Part shown: piece after piece, positions 15,940 to 24,227 of the stretch | Position numbering within the stretch: the first letter of the stretch is position 1 | Layout: each line of letters opens with the position of its first letter | NCBI RefSeq assembly: GCF_000170895.1 | Contig: NZ_ABCS01000035.1 | Location: forward strand, 1 to 64,000 | From: Plesiocystis pacifica SIR-1 | Lineage (GTDB): Bacteria > Myxococcota_A > Polyangia > Nannocystales > Nannocystaceae | Reading direction: 5' to 3' | Length of the DNA: 64,000 nt | The notes under the pieces: model-generated | What the model saw: the letters and a program-made list of their open reading frames with translations, nothing else | Databases searched by the model: none | What the model was told of the DNA's origin: nothing | Position numbers and translations under genes: made by a program

Positions 15940-18750
15940 GTGACCCTGCTTCGCTCTGCATGCGGCCTGCTCCCGGCCGTGGTGATCGCGTCCGCTCTCT
16001 CCCTGGGCTCGAGCCCGGCGTTGGCGGCTCCGCCCGCTGAGGAGGGCGCGGAGCAGCCTGCCCCGGACCTGATCCCGCCCAAGGCCCTCGGCCCCGTCGA
16101 GTTCGTCTACCCCGCCGAGCTGCTCGAGCTCGAGTCCCCGCCCGAGGGTCGCATCGTGCTCGAGTACGTCGTCGGCACCGACGGCGTCCCCTTCGAGATC
16201 ACCGTGCTCGAGAGCCCCGACCCGGCCCTCGACCCCCACGCGATCGAGACCGTCAGCAAGCTGCGTTTCACGCCCGGCACCTACAAGGGCCAGGTCGTCG
16301 AGATCAAGCTGACCCTGGCCTTCGACGTGGCCGCGCCCATCCCCGAGCCGCCGCCCGAGGAGGACCCCGAGGGCGCCGAGGGGGACCCCGAGGGCGTCGA
16401 GGCGGGGGAGGGCGAAGGCGAAGAGGTCAGCGAGGCCGACGCGGGCCCGGTGCGCATCCTCGGCAAGATCCGCGAGGCCGGCGATCGCAACCCCATCGAG
16501 GGCGCGACCGTGCTCGCCGTGCCGGCCGGCGACCTGCCCGTGGGCGAGGTCAAGGGCACGCGCTACGAGGACCCCAGCGGCCCCGCGCCCGAGTGGACGG
16601 TTCAGACCCTGACGGCCTCCGACGGCACCTTCAGCCTGCGCGGCGTGCCCGACGGGAAGGTCCGGCTGATCGTGCTTGGTTCGGGCTACGAGCGCAGCGA
16701 TCGCGTGCTGATGCTCGAGCCCGACAAGCAGATCGAGATCAACATCTGGCCGCGGCGGACCGCCTCGAACCCCTACCGCACCGAGGTCACGACCGAGCGC
16801 GAGGCCATGCCCGAGGTCGTCGAGCGCAGCCTCAAGGTCGAGGAGATCACCAAGATCCCCGGGACCCAGGGCGACGCCCTCAAGGCCGTGCTCAACTTCC
16901 CGGGCGTCGCGCGGGCGCCCTTCAACACCGGCACCCTGGCGATCCGCGGCGCGGCCCCGGAGGACTCCGCGGTCTTCTTTGGCTACCACGAGATCCCGAT
17001 CCTGTTTCACTTCGGCGGCCTGCGCTCGGTGTTCGCCTCGGAGATCCTCGCGCAGATCGACTTCATCCCCGGCAACTTCGACAGCCGCTACGGCGACGCC
17101 ATCGGCGGCGTGGTCAACGTCCAGCCCAAGGCCGGGCGCAAGGACGGCTACCACGGCTACATCGACGTCAACGCCTTCGACAGCGGCTTCTTGGCCGAGG
17201 GCCCGCTGACCAAAAAGGGCAAGGGCAGCTTCGCGATCGCCGGCCGGCGCAGCTACATCGACTTCCTGCTCCCGCGCGTGCTGCCCCAGGACGCGGGCAT
17301 CAACTTCACCGTCGCGCCGCGCTACTGGGACTACCAGGCCTTCGTCGACGTGCCCGTGTCCGGCGGCGACCTGAGCATCCGGGCCTTCGGCAGCAACGAC
17401 CAGAGCAAGCTGGTGTTCTCCGGCGCCAACGAGGACGAGGAGGACGTCGACGCGGCGCGCAGCGGCATCGAGACCGGGCAGTATTTCTCTCGCCTCGACG
17501 CCGTCTACCGCAAGCGCGTGGGCCCGTGGGAGTTCCTGGTCACGCCCGCGTTTCGCTTCAGCACCACGGAGCTGGACATCTTCGACGTGCTCAAGCTCGA
17601 CGTCGACAGCTACGACTACACCGGCCGGGCCGAGATCAGCCGCCAGCTGAGCAAGCGCATGCGCCTGCGCGTGGGCACCAACGTGGTCGCCACGCAGTTC
17701 ATCGTCGACGTGACCTCGCCGGTGACCTCCGGCGGCGGCGGCGGTCCGCCGGCGGGCGGCGGCGGCGGTGGCGGCCAGGGGGTCGACGCGTCGACGGCGG
17801 TGACCCGCCGCGTCGACGGCATCTTGTTCCGCGGCGGCTTCTACTCCACGCTGACCATCGCGGCCACGGACAAGTTCGTGCTCTACCCCGGCGTGCGCCT
17901 CGAGTACTACGCCGAGCCGACCAACCGCATGACCGTCGATCCGCGCTTGCGCGGGGTGTTCAAGCTGACGGACTCGACGGCCTTCAAGGGCGCGGTCGGC
18001 CTCTACTCTCAAGGCATCCAGCAGCCCGTGCAGCTCGACTTGGTGTTCGGCAACCCGCGCCTGGGCCCGCAGCGCTCGGCCCACGCCAGCTTGGGCATCG
18101 CCCAGGACCTGCCCTGGGACTCCTTCATCGAGCTCACCGGCTTCTACAAGAACCTCTGGGATCTGGTCTCCCCCTCGGGCGAGATCGTGACCAAGATCGA
18201 CGGCTCGGTCGGGCCCGAGACCTTCGCCAACACGGGCACCGGCGAGATCTACGGCGCCGAGCTGCTGCTGCGCAAAGACCTGACCGACAACTTCTTCGGC
18301 TGGGTGTCCTACACCCTCTCGCGCAGCGTCCGGCGCGACGCCCCGGGGGAGGCCCAGCGGCTGTTCGACTTCGACCAGACCCACATCCTCACGCTCATCG
18401 CCAGCTACCGCTTCGCCCGGGGCTGGCAGTTTGGCGCGCGCTTTCGGCTGGTCTCGGGCAACCCGACCACGGACATCACCGACGGCATCTACGACGCCCA
18501 GCTCGCCGACTACATCGCCGTCGACGGGCCGATCAACGGCGGCCGCCTGCCCGCGTTCCATCAGCTCGACCTGCGCCTCGACAAGACCTGGACCCTGCCG
18601 GTGCTCGAGATTACGGGCTACATCGACGTCCAGAACGTCTACAACCGCCAGAACATCGAGGCCTTCAACTACGCCTACGATTTCCAGACCTTTTCGACCA
18701 TCAACTCCTTGCCTATCATTCCAAGCATCGGCTTCCGGGTGGAGCTGTGA
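15940..18750 (+). CDS. TonB-dependent outer-membrane receptor with N-terminal TonB-C-like domain
   Basis: Outer-membrane receptor of 936 residues with a cleavable signal ending ALAAP. Domains in order: a TonB-C-terminal-like domain (about residues 45-130, including EGRIVLEYVVGTDG and ETVSKLRFTPGTYKGQ); an acidic Glu/Gly/Pro linker; a carboxypeptidase-regulatory-like domain (about 165-270, with ASDGTFSLRGVPDGKVRL); a plug (about 290-400, with AVLNFPGVAR and GGLRSVFASEILAQIDFIPGNF split across it); and a beta-barrel ending in a terminal aromatic-rich strand, GFRVEL. A Gly-rich loop lies near residue 600. The start is GTG at 15940, nine bases after tonB. The substrate is unknown, and no haem- or siderophore-specific gene is adjacent. 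Confidence 0.88.
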   Translation: MTLLRSACGLLPAVVIASALSLGSSPALAAPPAEEGAEQPAPDLIPPKALGPVEFVYPAELLELESPPEGRIVLEYVVGTDGVPFEITVLESPDPALDPHAIETVSKLRFTPGTYKGQVVEIKLTLAFDVAAPIPEPPPEEDPEGAEGDPEGVEAGEGEGEEVSEADAGPVRILGKIREAGDRNPIEGATVLAVPAGDLPVGEVKGTRYEDPSGPAPEWTVQTLTASDGTFSLRGVPDGKVRLIVLGSGYERSDRVLMLEPDKQIEINIWPRRTASNPYRTEVTTEREAMPEVVERSLKVEEITKIPGTQGDALKAVLNFPGVARAPFNTGTLAIRGAAPEDSAVFFGYHEIPILFHFGGLRSVFASEILAQIDFIPGNFDSRYGDAIGGVVNVQPKAGRKDGYHGYIDVNAFDSGFLAEGPLTKKGKGSFAIAGRRSYIDFLLPRVLPQDAGINFTVAPRYWDYQAFVDVPVSGGDLSIRAFGSNDQSKLVFSGANEDEEDVDAARSGIETGQYFSRLDAVYRKRVGPWEFLVTPAFRFSTTELDIFDVLKLDVDSYDYTGRAEISRQLSKRMRLRVGTNVVATQFIVDVTSPVTSGGGGGPPAGGGGGGGQGVDASTAVTRRVDGILFRGGFYSTLTIAATDKFVLYPGVRLEYYAEPTNRMTVDPRLRGVFKLTDSTAFKGAVGLYSQGIQQPVQLDLVFGNPRLGPQRSAHASLGIAQDLPWDSFIELTGFYKNLWDLVSPSGEIVTKIDGSVGPETFANTGTGEIYGAELLLRKDLTDNFFGWVSYTLSRSVRRDAPGEAQRLFDFDQTHILTLIASYRFARGWQFGARFRLVSGNPTTDITDGIYDAQLADYIAVDGPINGGRLPAFHQLDLRLDKTWTLPVLEITGYIDVQNVYNRQNIEAFNYAYDFQTFSTINSLPIIPSIGFRVEL

Positions 18751-18754
18751 CGCC

Positions 18755-19930
18755 ATGACCGCCGCCTTCCCACGCCTGTCAGCTCTGTCCCTGCTCGCCC
18801 CCAAGCTCGCGGTGGGTTGCGGCGCGGCGTTGACCGTTGCGATGACGACGGGCTGCGCCATGGAGCTGCCCGACCCGCGGCTGATCATCAAGCACCGCGT
18901 GCTCGCGATCCGCACCGAGGTCACGGGCGCTTTGTTGCCCGAGGATCCGGAGCTCGCCGACCGGCCCAAGGCCGAGGCCCTGCCCTTCGAGACCGTCACC
19001 CTCGATCCTTTCATCGTCAACGCCGACGGGCCCGTCGACCCCGAGAGCCTCGACCTGGTGTGGATCGCCTGTCAGCTGACCCCGGGCCAGGGCCTGTTCG
19101 CGTGCTTGCAAGACGCGATGCCCTTGAAGCTGGAGGACATCCCGGCCTGCGAGTCCCCGGGTTTTGCCGACATCGACTTCTCCGACTTCGAGAACCTGCC
19201 CGAGGTCGACAGCCCCTGCGTCATCGGGCGCGAGGGCACGCCCGAGTACGACGTCCCGATCTCGGCCAGCGTGTTCATCAGCGGCAGCATCGAGCTGACC
19301 ATGATCGGCGGCGTGCCCGACGGCACCGACACCGACACCTGCGCCCGGGAGCTGCTCCGCGGCGAGTTCGACCTGCCCAACGACTGCCTGTTCGCGGTCC
19401 AGCGCCTCAACGTCGGCCCCCTCGAGCAGCTCGCCCTGCTCGCCGAGATGTTCGGCGCCGAGATCCCCGGCCTCGAGGCCCCGGATCCCGAGGACGTCCC
19501 CGAGGCCGATCGCCACCCGCGGATCTCCGAGATCCGCGTCGGCTCCGTCAACGACGAGGGCGAGCAGGTCGGCAACGCCCAGACCATCGTCTCCGGCGAC
19601 ACCGTCAGCTTCCCCCTGGGCGCCACCTTGCAGGTCGAGGTCGACTCCCCCGAGGAGGACCTCCAGACCTTCCTGATCCCCGTCAACAACGGCGAGAGCT
19701 TCGAAGAGCGGAGCGAGGGCTACGCCGGGGACTGGTTCCTGACCTGGGGGCTGCTGCTCGCCGGGACCAGCGACGACCCGTCCAGCTACAACCAGTGGAC
19801 CCTCGAGCAGGGCAGCCAGGACGAGGACGAGCGTCCGCCGAACGACCGGGCGCGGATGTACTACGTGGTCCGAGACGGTCGGCAGGGCGTGAACTGGTTT
19901 TGGTTCGAGGTCGAGGTGACGGACCCCTGA
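18755..19930 (+). CDS. Lipoprotein of the TonB operon
   Basis: Exported lipoprotein of 391 residues whose signal has a late lipobox, MTTGC (about residues 31-35). It begins four bases after the receptor gene, so it is almost certainly translated from the same transcript. The mature protein is acidic, with several Cys residues (IACQ, FACLQ, PACES, SPCVI, DTCARE, NDCLF) suggesting disulfides, and a late beta-rich Ig-like part (SVNDEGEQVGNAQTIVSGDT, then a WFWFEVEV strand at the C-terminus). Position suggests a surface or periplasmic partner of the receptor, perhaps for substrate capture. No family is recognised. Confidence 0.75.
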   Translation: MTAAFPRLSALSLLAPKLAVGCGAALTVAMTTGCAMELPDPRLIIKHRVLAIRTEVTGALLPEDPELADRPKAEALPFETVTLDPFIVNADGPVDPESLDLVWIACQLTPGQGLFACLQDAMPLKLEDIPACESPGFADIDFSDFENLPEVDSPCVIGREGTPEYDVPISASVFISGSIELTMIGGVPDGTDTDTCARELLRGEFDLPNDCLFAVQRLNVGPLEQLALLAEMFGAEIPGLEAPDPEDVPEADRHPRISEIRVGSVNDEGEQVGNAQTIVSGDTVSFPLGATLQVEVDSPEEDLQTFLIPVNNGESFEERSEGYAGDWFLTWGLLLAGTSDDPSSYNQWTLEQGSQDEDERPPNDRARMYYVVRDGRQGVNWFWFEVEVTDP

Positions 19931-19991
19931 GCGCGCTCGGGGTCCTGGACAAAATCCCCCCACTCGAGGTCGGGTTGTGGCACCGTGAGAG

Positions 19992-20588
19992 GTGTACGCT
20001 CCCGGCGAGAGCCCCTTCCACGCCCGCGGCGCCACCTATTTGGGGATCGGCGCCTACGCGAAGGAGCGGGTTCCGGGCGGGATGGAGGCCGTCGCGGCGG
20101 CGCTGCCCGAGGGCGCGCACCGGGCCTTCGTGACGCAGAGCTTCAAGCCCAAGGAGTGGTACGGCGCGCTCCCGCTGCGGCCGATCACCGAGATCCTCGC
20201 CAAGCTCGAGGGCCAAGCCTGGGAGCGCTCGGTGTCCGCCCACGCCGAGCAGCTCGCCCACGCCGACGTCGGCCTGTTCGGCCGCATGCGCCTGCGCTCG
20301 CGTCGCTCCGAGCGAGTCGTCGAGCGCCTGGTCCAGGTCGCCTTCGAGAACTTCGACTTTGGCGAGGCCGAGATCCTCGAGCAGGGGGCGAGCGACGCGA
20401 AGATCGTGTTCCACGGCGTGCCTCAGCCCCTCGGCTCGTGGTTCCTGGCCATGAGCCGGGGCTACGCCAGCGCCCTGCTCTCGGGCTCGGGCGCGAGCGA
20501 GCCCGAGGTCGAGGGCCGGATGATCCCCAAGGGCGCGCGCGAGGGCGTGGCCCTCGTCGACGTCAGCTTCCGCGTGTCCTGGAAGTGA
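19992..20588 (+). CDS. Conserved hypothetical protein, possibly DUF2378/TIGR02265-like
   Basis: Soluble protein of 198 residues starting at GTG 19992. The layout (ARGATYLGIGAYAKERVPGG, then a WYGALPLRPITEIL block, then VQVAFENFDFGEAEILEQG and a final strand-rich part) resembles the myxobacterial TIGR02265/DUF2378 family, which is expanded in these genomes and has no known function. The match is by eye and weak. It is convergent with sppA, 13 bases apart. Confidence 0.5.
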   Translation: MYAPGESPFHARGATYLGIGAYAKERVPGGMEAVAAALPEGAHRAFVTQSFKPKEWYGALPLRPITEILAKLEGQAWERSVSAHAEQLAHADVGLFGRMRLRSRRSERVVERLVQVAFENFDFGEAEILEQGASDAKIVFHGVPQPLGSWFLAMSRGYASALLSGSGASEPEVEGRMIPKGAREGVALVDVSFRVSWK

Positions 20589-20601
20589 AGCGCAGCGCGC
20601 C

Positions 20602-22653
20602 TCAGCGTGGTGGGGCGATCCACTCGACGCACCACAGCGTGGTGCCCTGGAGGTGGAACAAGGTCGAGAGGCTGCGCTCGACGGCGCCGAGCCAGGCCTG
20701 GGCCCCGGGCGCGTCCCCGAGCCCGAGGGCGAGCTCGTCGAGCATGAGCTGGGCGCTCATGGGCAGGCGGGTTCCGGCGCTCGCCTGGGCCATGCCCGCC
20801 GCGCCGCCGAAGGAGCCGAGCAGGTCCTTGAGGGTGGGCTCGCCCGGGTAGACCTCGTAGCCCGGCTCGCCCTCGACCTCGCCGAGCTCGGCGGCCTTGG
20901 CCAGGGCGACCTCGATGCCCCCGAGCTCGTCGACGAGGCCGCGCTCTTTGGCGTCGGCGCCCGTCCACACCCGGCCCTGGGCGATGGCGTGCACGCCGTC
21001 CCGGTCCATGCTGCGGCCGGCGGCGACCCGAGACAGGAAGACCTCGTAGGTCTCCTCCATGGTCGCGTAGATGGCCGCGCGCTCTTCCTCGGTCCACGTG
21101 TCCATGGGCGACCACAGGTTGGCCCGGGCGCCCTTTTTGACGGTGAAGGTCTCCACGCCCCAGCGCGACAGGGCCTCGCCCATGGCGAGCTTGCCCCCGA
21201 CCACGCCGATCGAGCCCGTGATGGTGTTGGGCTCGGCGACGATGTGGTTGGCCCCCGCCGAGATGTAGTAGCCGCCCGAGGCCGCGACCCCGGCCATGGA
21301 CACGACCACGGGCTTGTTGGCCTTGAGGCGCTCGACGGCGTGCCAGATCTGCTCCGAGGCCAGGGCGCTGCCGCCTCCGGAGTCGACGCGCAGGACCACG
21401 GCGGCCACGGCATCGTCGGCGGCGATGCGGTCGAGCACGGGCACGAGCTGGCCCGAGGCGATCTCGCTGGTGGCCCCGAGGGCGCCCTGGCCCTTGCCGT
21501 CGATGATGTTGCCGACGGCGTAGACGATGGCGACGTGGGGCTCGGTGGGCCGCTTGGGCGGGGCCAGGCCGATGAAGCGCTGGAGGGCCATGGGGTCGTC
21601 GAGCATGTCCGAGGCCTCGGCGCCGACGCTGGCCTTCTTCCAGCCCAGGGGCGTCTCGAGCCCGGCGTCGGTGCCCGCGGCGTCCGTGGCGTCGGCGAGG
21701 TAGCGCTCCCACACGTCGACGCGGTCGATGAGCCCGGCCTGCTTGGCCTTCTCGGTCGTGTACAGGGCCTCGTCGATCCACGCGGAGACCTCCTCGGGGC
21801 TGCGCTTTCGCCCGCTGGCGATGCCCTCGACCATGGTCCCGTGGGCTTTGTCGATGACCGCCTCGAGGGTCTCGATCATCTCGGGCGAGGGGGCGTCGCG
21901 GGTCAGGGGCTCGGCGGCGCCCTTGAACGCGCCGACGTGGAGGAAGTCGGGCTGCACGCCCAGCTTGTCGAGCAGGCCCTTGAGGTGGATCGGGGTGGCG
22001 ATCGGCCCGGGGATGGCCACGGTGCCCACGGGCGCCATGGACAGCTCGTCGCAGGCGCTGAGCAGGTAATAGCTCGCGTTGTCGAGGGTCTCGGCGTGGC
22101 AGTAGATCGAGCGCTCGGTGGCCTTGAACTCGAGCAGGCCCGCGCGCAGCTCCTCGGCCCGGGCCATGTCCATGCCCAGGTTGCCCACGCGCAGGATCAG
22201 CCCGCGGACCTCGTCCTCGGCCGCGAGCTCGTCGAGCTCGTCGAGCAAGGCGCGGGTCTGCAGGGTGCTGCCGCCTCCGCCGAGGACCATGGCCAGCGGA
22301 TCGACGCCCTCGACCTCGGCGACGCTGCCTTTGAGGGTCAGCACGCGCAGGTGCGGCTCGTCGGCGTCGAAGCCGTCGGACTGCTTGGGCGGGTCGTAGG
22401 GTCCGGGCTCGCTGAGCTTCTTGCCGAGCAAGGCGGCGAAGGGGTTGTTGGCCATCCCGGCGAAGGGGTTGGCGACCGCGTCGTCCTCGTCCTCGCGCGC
22501 GGTGTCGTCCCCGCCCTCGCTGTGGCTGGCCTCCTCGGCGGGCTCGCCTTCGCCCTCGCTTGGTTTGTCGCACGCCAACGGCGCGGTGAGGCAGAGCGTG
22601 AGGGCAGCGAGGGACAGGGCGGTGGGGATGCGGAGTCGGGGGTTCTCAGCCAT
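20602..22653 (-). CDS. sppA: Signal-peptide-peptidase A type protease (SppA 67K), lipid-anchored
   Basis: Serine/lysine protease of 683 residues with two homologous halves, as in E. coli SppA, which degrades cleaved signal peptides. The general-base Lys is visible in HVGAFKGAAEPLTRD (N-terminal half) and the nucleophile Ser in GVAASGGYYISAGA (C-terminal half), with the TGSIGVVGGK block following. E. coli SppA has a membrane anchor; here the N-terminus has a lipobox-like APLAC and a Glu/Ser-rich linker, so it may be a lipoprotein. I chose ATG 22653 because AGGA lies five bases upstream; ATG 22665 is the alternative. Confidence 0.88.
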   Translation of the reverse strand: MAENPRLRIPTALSLAALTLCLTAPLACDKPSEGEGEPAEEASHSEGGDDTAREDEDDAVANPFAGMANNPFAALLGKKLSEPGPYDPPKQSDGFDADEPHLRVLTLKGSVAEVEGVDPLAMVLGGGGSTLQTRALLDELDELAAEDEVRGLILRVGNLGMDMARAEELRAGLLEFKATERSIYCHAETLDNASYYLLSACDELSMAPVGTVAIPGPIATPIHLKGLLDKLGVQPDFLHVGAFKGAAEPLTRDAPSPEMIETLEAVIDKAHGTMVEGIASGRKRSPEEVSAWIDEALYTTEKAKQAGLIDRVDVWERYLADATDAAGTDAGLETPLGWKKASVGAEASDMLDDPMALQRFIGLAPPKRPTEPHVAIVYAVGNIIDGKGQGALGATSEIASGQLVPVLDRIAADDAVAAVVLRVDSGGGSALASEQIWHAVERLKANKPVVVSMAGVAASGGYYISAGANHIVAEPNTITGSIGVVGGKLAMGEALSRWGVETFTVKKGARANLWSPMDTWTEEERAAIYATMEETYEVFLSRVAAGRSMDRDGVHAIAQGRVWTGADAKERGLVDELGGIEVALAKAAELGEVEGEPGYEVYPGEPTLKDLLGSFGGAAGMAQASAGTRLPMSAQLMLDELALGLGDAPGAQAWLGAVERSLSTLFHLQGTTLWCVEWIAPPR

Positions 22654-22798
22654 GGGTGTCCTCATGGAGGCGTGATGGTCGCGGGTAGTTTCGCACGGGG
22701 CGAGCTCGCTCCCATGTGTCGGCAGGGCGCGCTTTGTCTCGCACTCTTTTGCGGACAGCTCGGGCTGGAGCGGAACCATCGCTGCGCTAAGCTCGAAC

Positions 22799-23365
22799 AT
22801 GGTGGCAGTGTCGGCCCAGGCCCAACGAGACCCGCGCAGCGTCGCGATCGCGGCGTGGGCCGTCGGCGGGGTGGCGCTGCTCTTGGGGCAGGCGATCGTG
22901 AGATTGGCCCCCCGGGCCCTCGAGCCGTGGGCCGCGGTCCTCGACGGGGCCAGCGTCGAGCCAGCGGTGGTCCTGGCTTACCTCGGTGCCATGGCGGGCC
23001 TGGCCTACTTCGAGGGCTACCGCGGCTTTCAGCAGCGCTTTTCGCCCCGGGTGGTGGTCCGCGCCCAGCACCTGGTCCGCCACCCGACGGCGCTCACCGT
23101 CGTGCTCGCGCCGCTGATGGTCATGGGCCTGATCCACGCGACGCGCCGCCGCTTGATCGGCTCGTGGGGCCTGATCGTCGGCATCATCGGGCTCATCGTC
23201 GCCGTCGCGCAGCTCGACCAGCCGTGGCGCGGGGCCATCGACGCGGGCGTCGTCGTGGGGCTGAGCTGGGGCTTGATCGCGACCTTGGCCCTCGCCTTTC
23301 GCGGGGCTCGCGGACAGATCCCGGACGTCGATCCGGACCTACCGGAGAGCCCCGGCCCGGCTTAG
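22799..23365 (+). CDS. Small integral membrane protein
   Basis: Protein of 188 residues with about four or five hydrophobic helices (near residues 17-37, 55-72, 95-115, 120-140 and 147-168) and an Arg-rich loop in between, ending in an acidic Pro-rich tail. No family is recognised. It is divergent from sppA across a 145-base gap. Its stop codon overlaps that of the convergent gene on the other strand. Confidence 0.6.
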   Translation: MVAVSAQAQRDPRSVAIAAWAVGGVALLLGQAIVRLAPRALEPWAAVLDGASVEPAVVLAYLGAMAGLAYFEGYRGFQQRFSPRVVVRAQHLVRHPTALTVVLAPLMVMGLIHATRRRLIGSWGLIVGIIGLIVAVAQLDQPWRGAIDAGVVVGLSWGLIATLALAFRGARGQIPDVDPDLPESPGPA

Positions 23366-24186
23366 ACCAAGGCCACGGCGAGGAGCAGGCCGCCGCCCTT
23401 TTCGAGGGCCTGGGTGCAGGCCTGATCCGCGCGCTCGACCGCCGCGCTGCCGGCCTCTTCGTCGCCGACCTGGGCTACGCCGATCGCCACGCGCTCGAGC
23501 TCGAGCTTGCCCAGCCGCGCCTGCACGCGCTTGCCCACGACCTCGGCCCCAGCGATGGGGGTGTGCGGGAGCACGAGGACCCAGTGCTGGGCGTCCACGC
23601 GGCCGAGGTCGTCGACGCCGCGGACGCTCGACACGAGGGTGTCGCTGACGGTGGAGTAGAGCGAGGCGTCGGCGCTGGCCTGGGCCTCGACGCGGATCGC
23701 CACGATGCTGACCGGGTGGCGGTAGCGACGGGCCCGCATGATGGCCTCGTCGAGGCGGCGGGCGAGCTCGGCCATGGACCGGACCCGGGGGCGTCGTGGC
23801 TCGCGCTCGCGGGCGGCGAGCTCGGCCTTGAGGTCGTCGATCTGCCGGCCCAGGCGGGTCTGGGTCCGGCGCAGGCGGGCCTCGCCGCTGCGGTCGATCA
23901 AGATCAGGTGGACGCCCGCGCGGGCGGCCGTCAGCTCGCGCCCGACCCCGTCGGCGCCGACGTGGCGGAACATCGCCGCGTCCGCGCTCGCGCGCTCGGG
24001 GAGCTCGGCGAGGGCCGGGAGCTCGGGGACCAGGGCGTGGGGGGTCTGCCCGCTCGGGTCCCCCTCGAATCCGGCCAGGCTCAGGAAGCCCGGCGACGCC
24101 GCTTCGATGGTCTCGTCCGCGCCCAGGCGACAGCAGCCGCCCCCCGTGGCGTCGATCAATTCGAAGACTAGCTCGACCTCGCTCAT
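23362..24186 (-). CDS. PAS-like protein with degenerate GGDEF domain
   Basis: Soluble protein of 274 residues. The first ~100 residues look PAS-like (ELIDATGGGCCRLG, then AASPGFLSLAGFEG); about 105-140 form a charged helix likely to be a coiled coil; the rest resembles a GGDEF domain by spacing (SMAELARRLDEAIMRARRYRHPVSIVAIRVE, then VRGVDDLGRVDAQHWVLVLPHT). The catalytic signature is replaced by VDAQH, so cyclic-di-GMP synthesis is not expected; it could bind nucleotide or act as a scaffold. It is the last gene of a probable leftward run with the permease and the GT-C-like protein. Confidence 0.65.
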   Translation of the reverse strand: MSEVELVFELIDATGGGCCRLGADETIEAASPGFLSLAGFEGDPSGQTPHALVPELPALAELPERASADAAMFRHVGADGVGRELTAARAGVHLILIDRSGEARLRRTQTRLGRQIDDLKAELAAREREPRRPRVRSMAELARRLDEAIMRARRYRHPVSIVAIRVEAQASADASLYSTVSDTLVSSVRGVDDLGRVDAQHWVLVLPHTPIAGAEVVGKRVQARLGKLELERVAIGVAQVGDEEAGSAAVERADQACTQALEKGGGLLLAVALV

Positions 24187-24227
24187 GACCCGAGGGTAGC
24201 GCAACTCGGCCGCTCGCCGAGCCCGAA

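Noticed and set aside
14914-19020. Open frame of 1368 codons antisense to the TonB operon
   Set aside because: Mirror frame of TonB and the receptor; composition artefact, including the Gly-Leu-Arg repeats opposite the Glu-Pro stalk.
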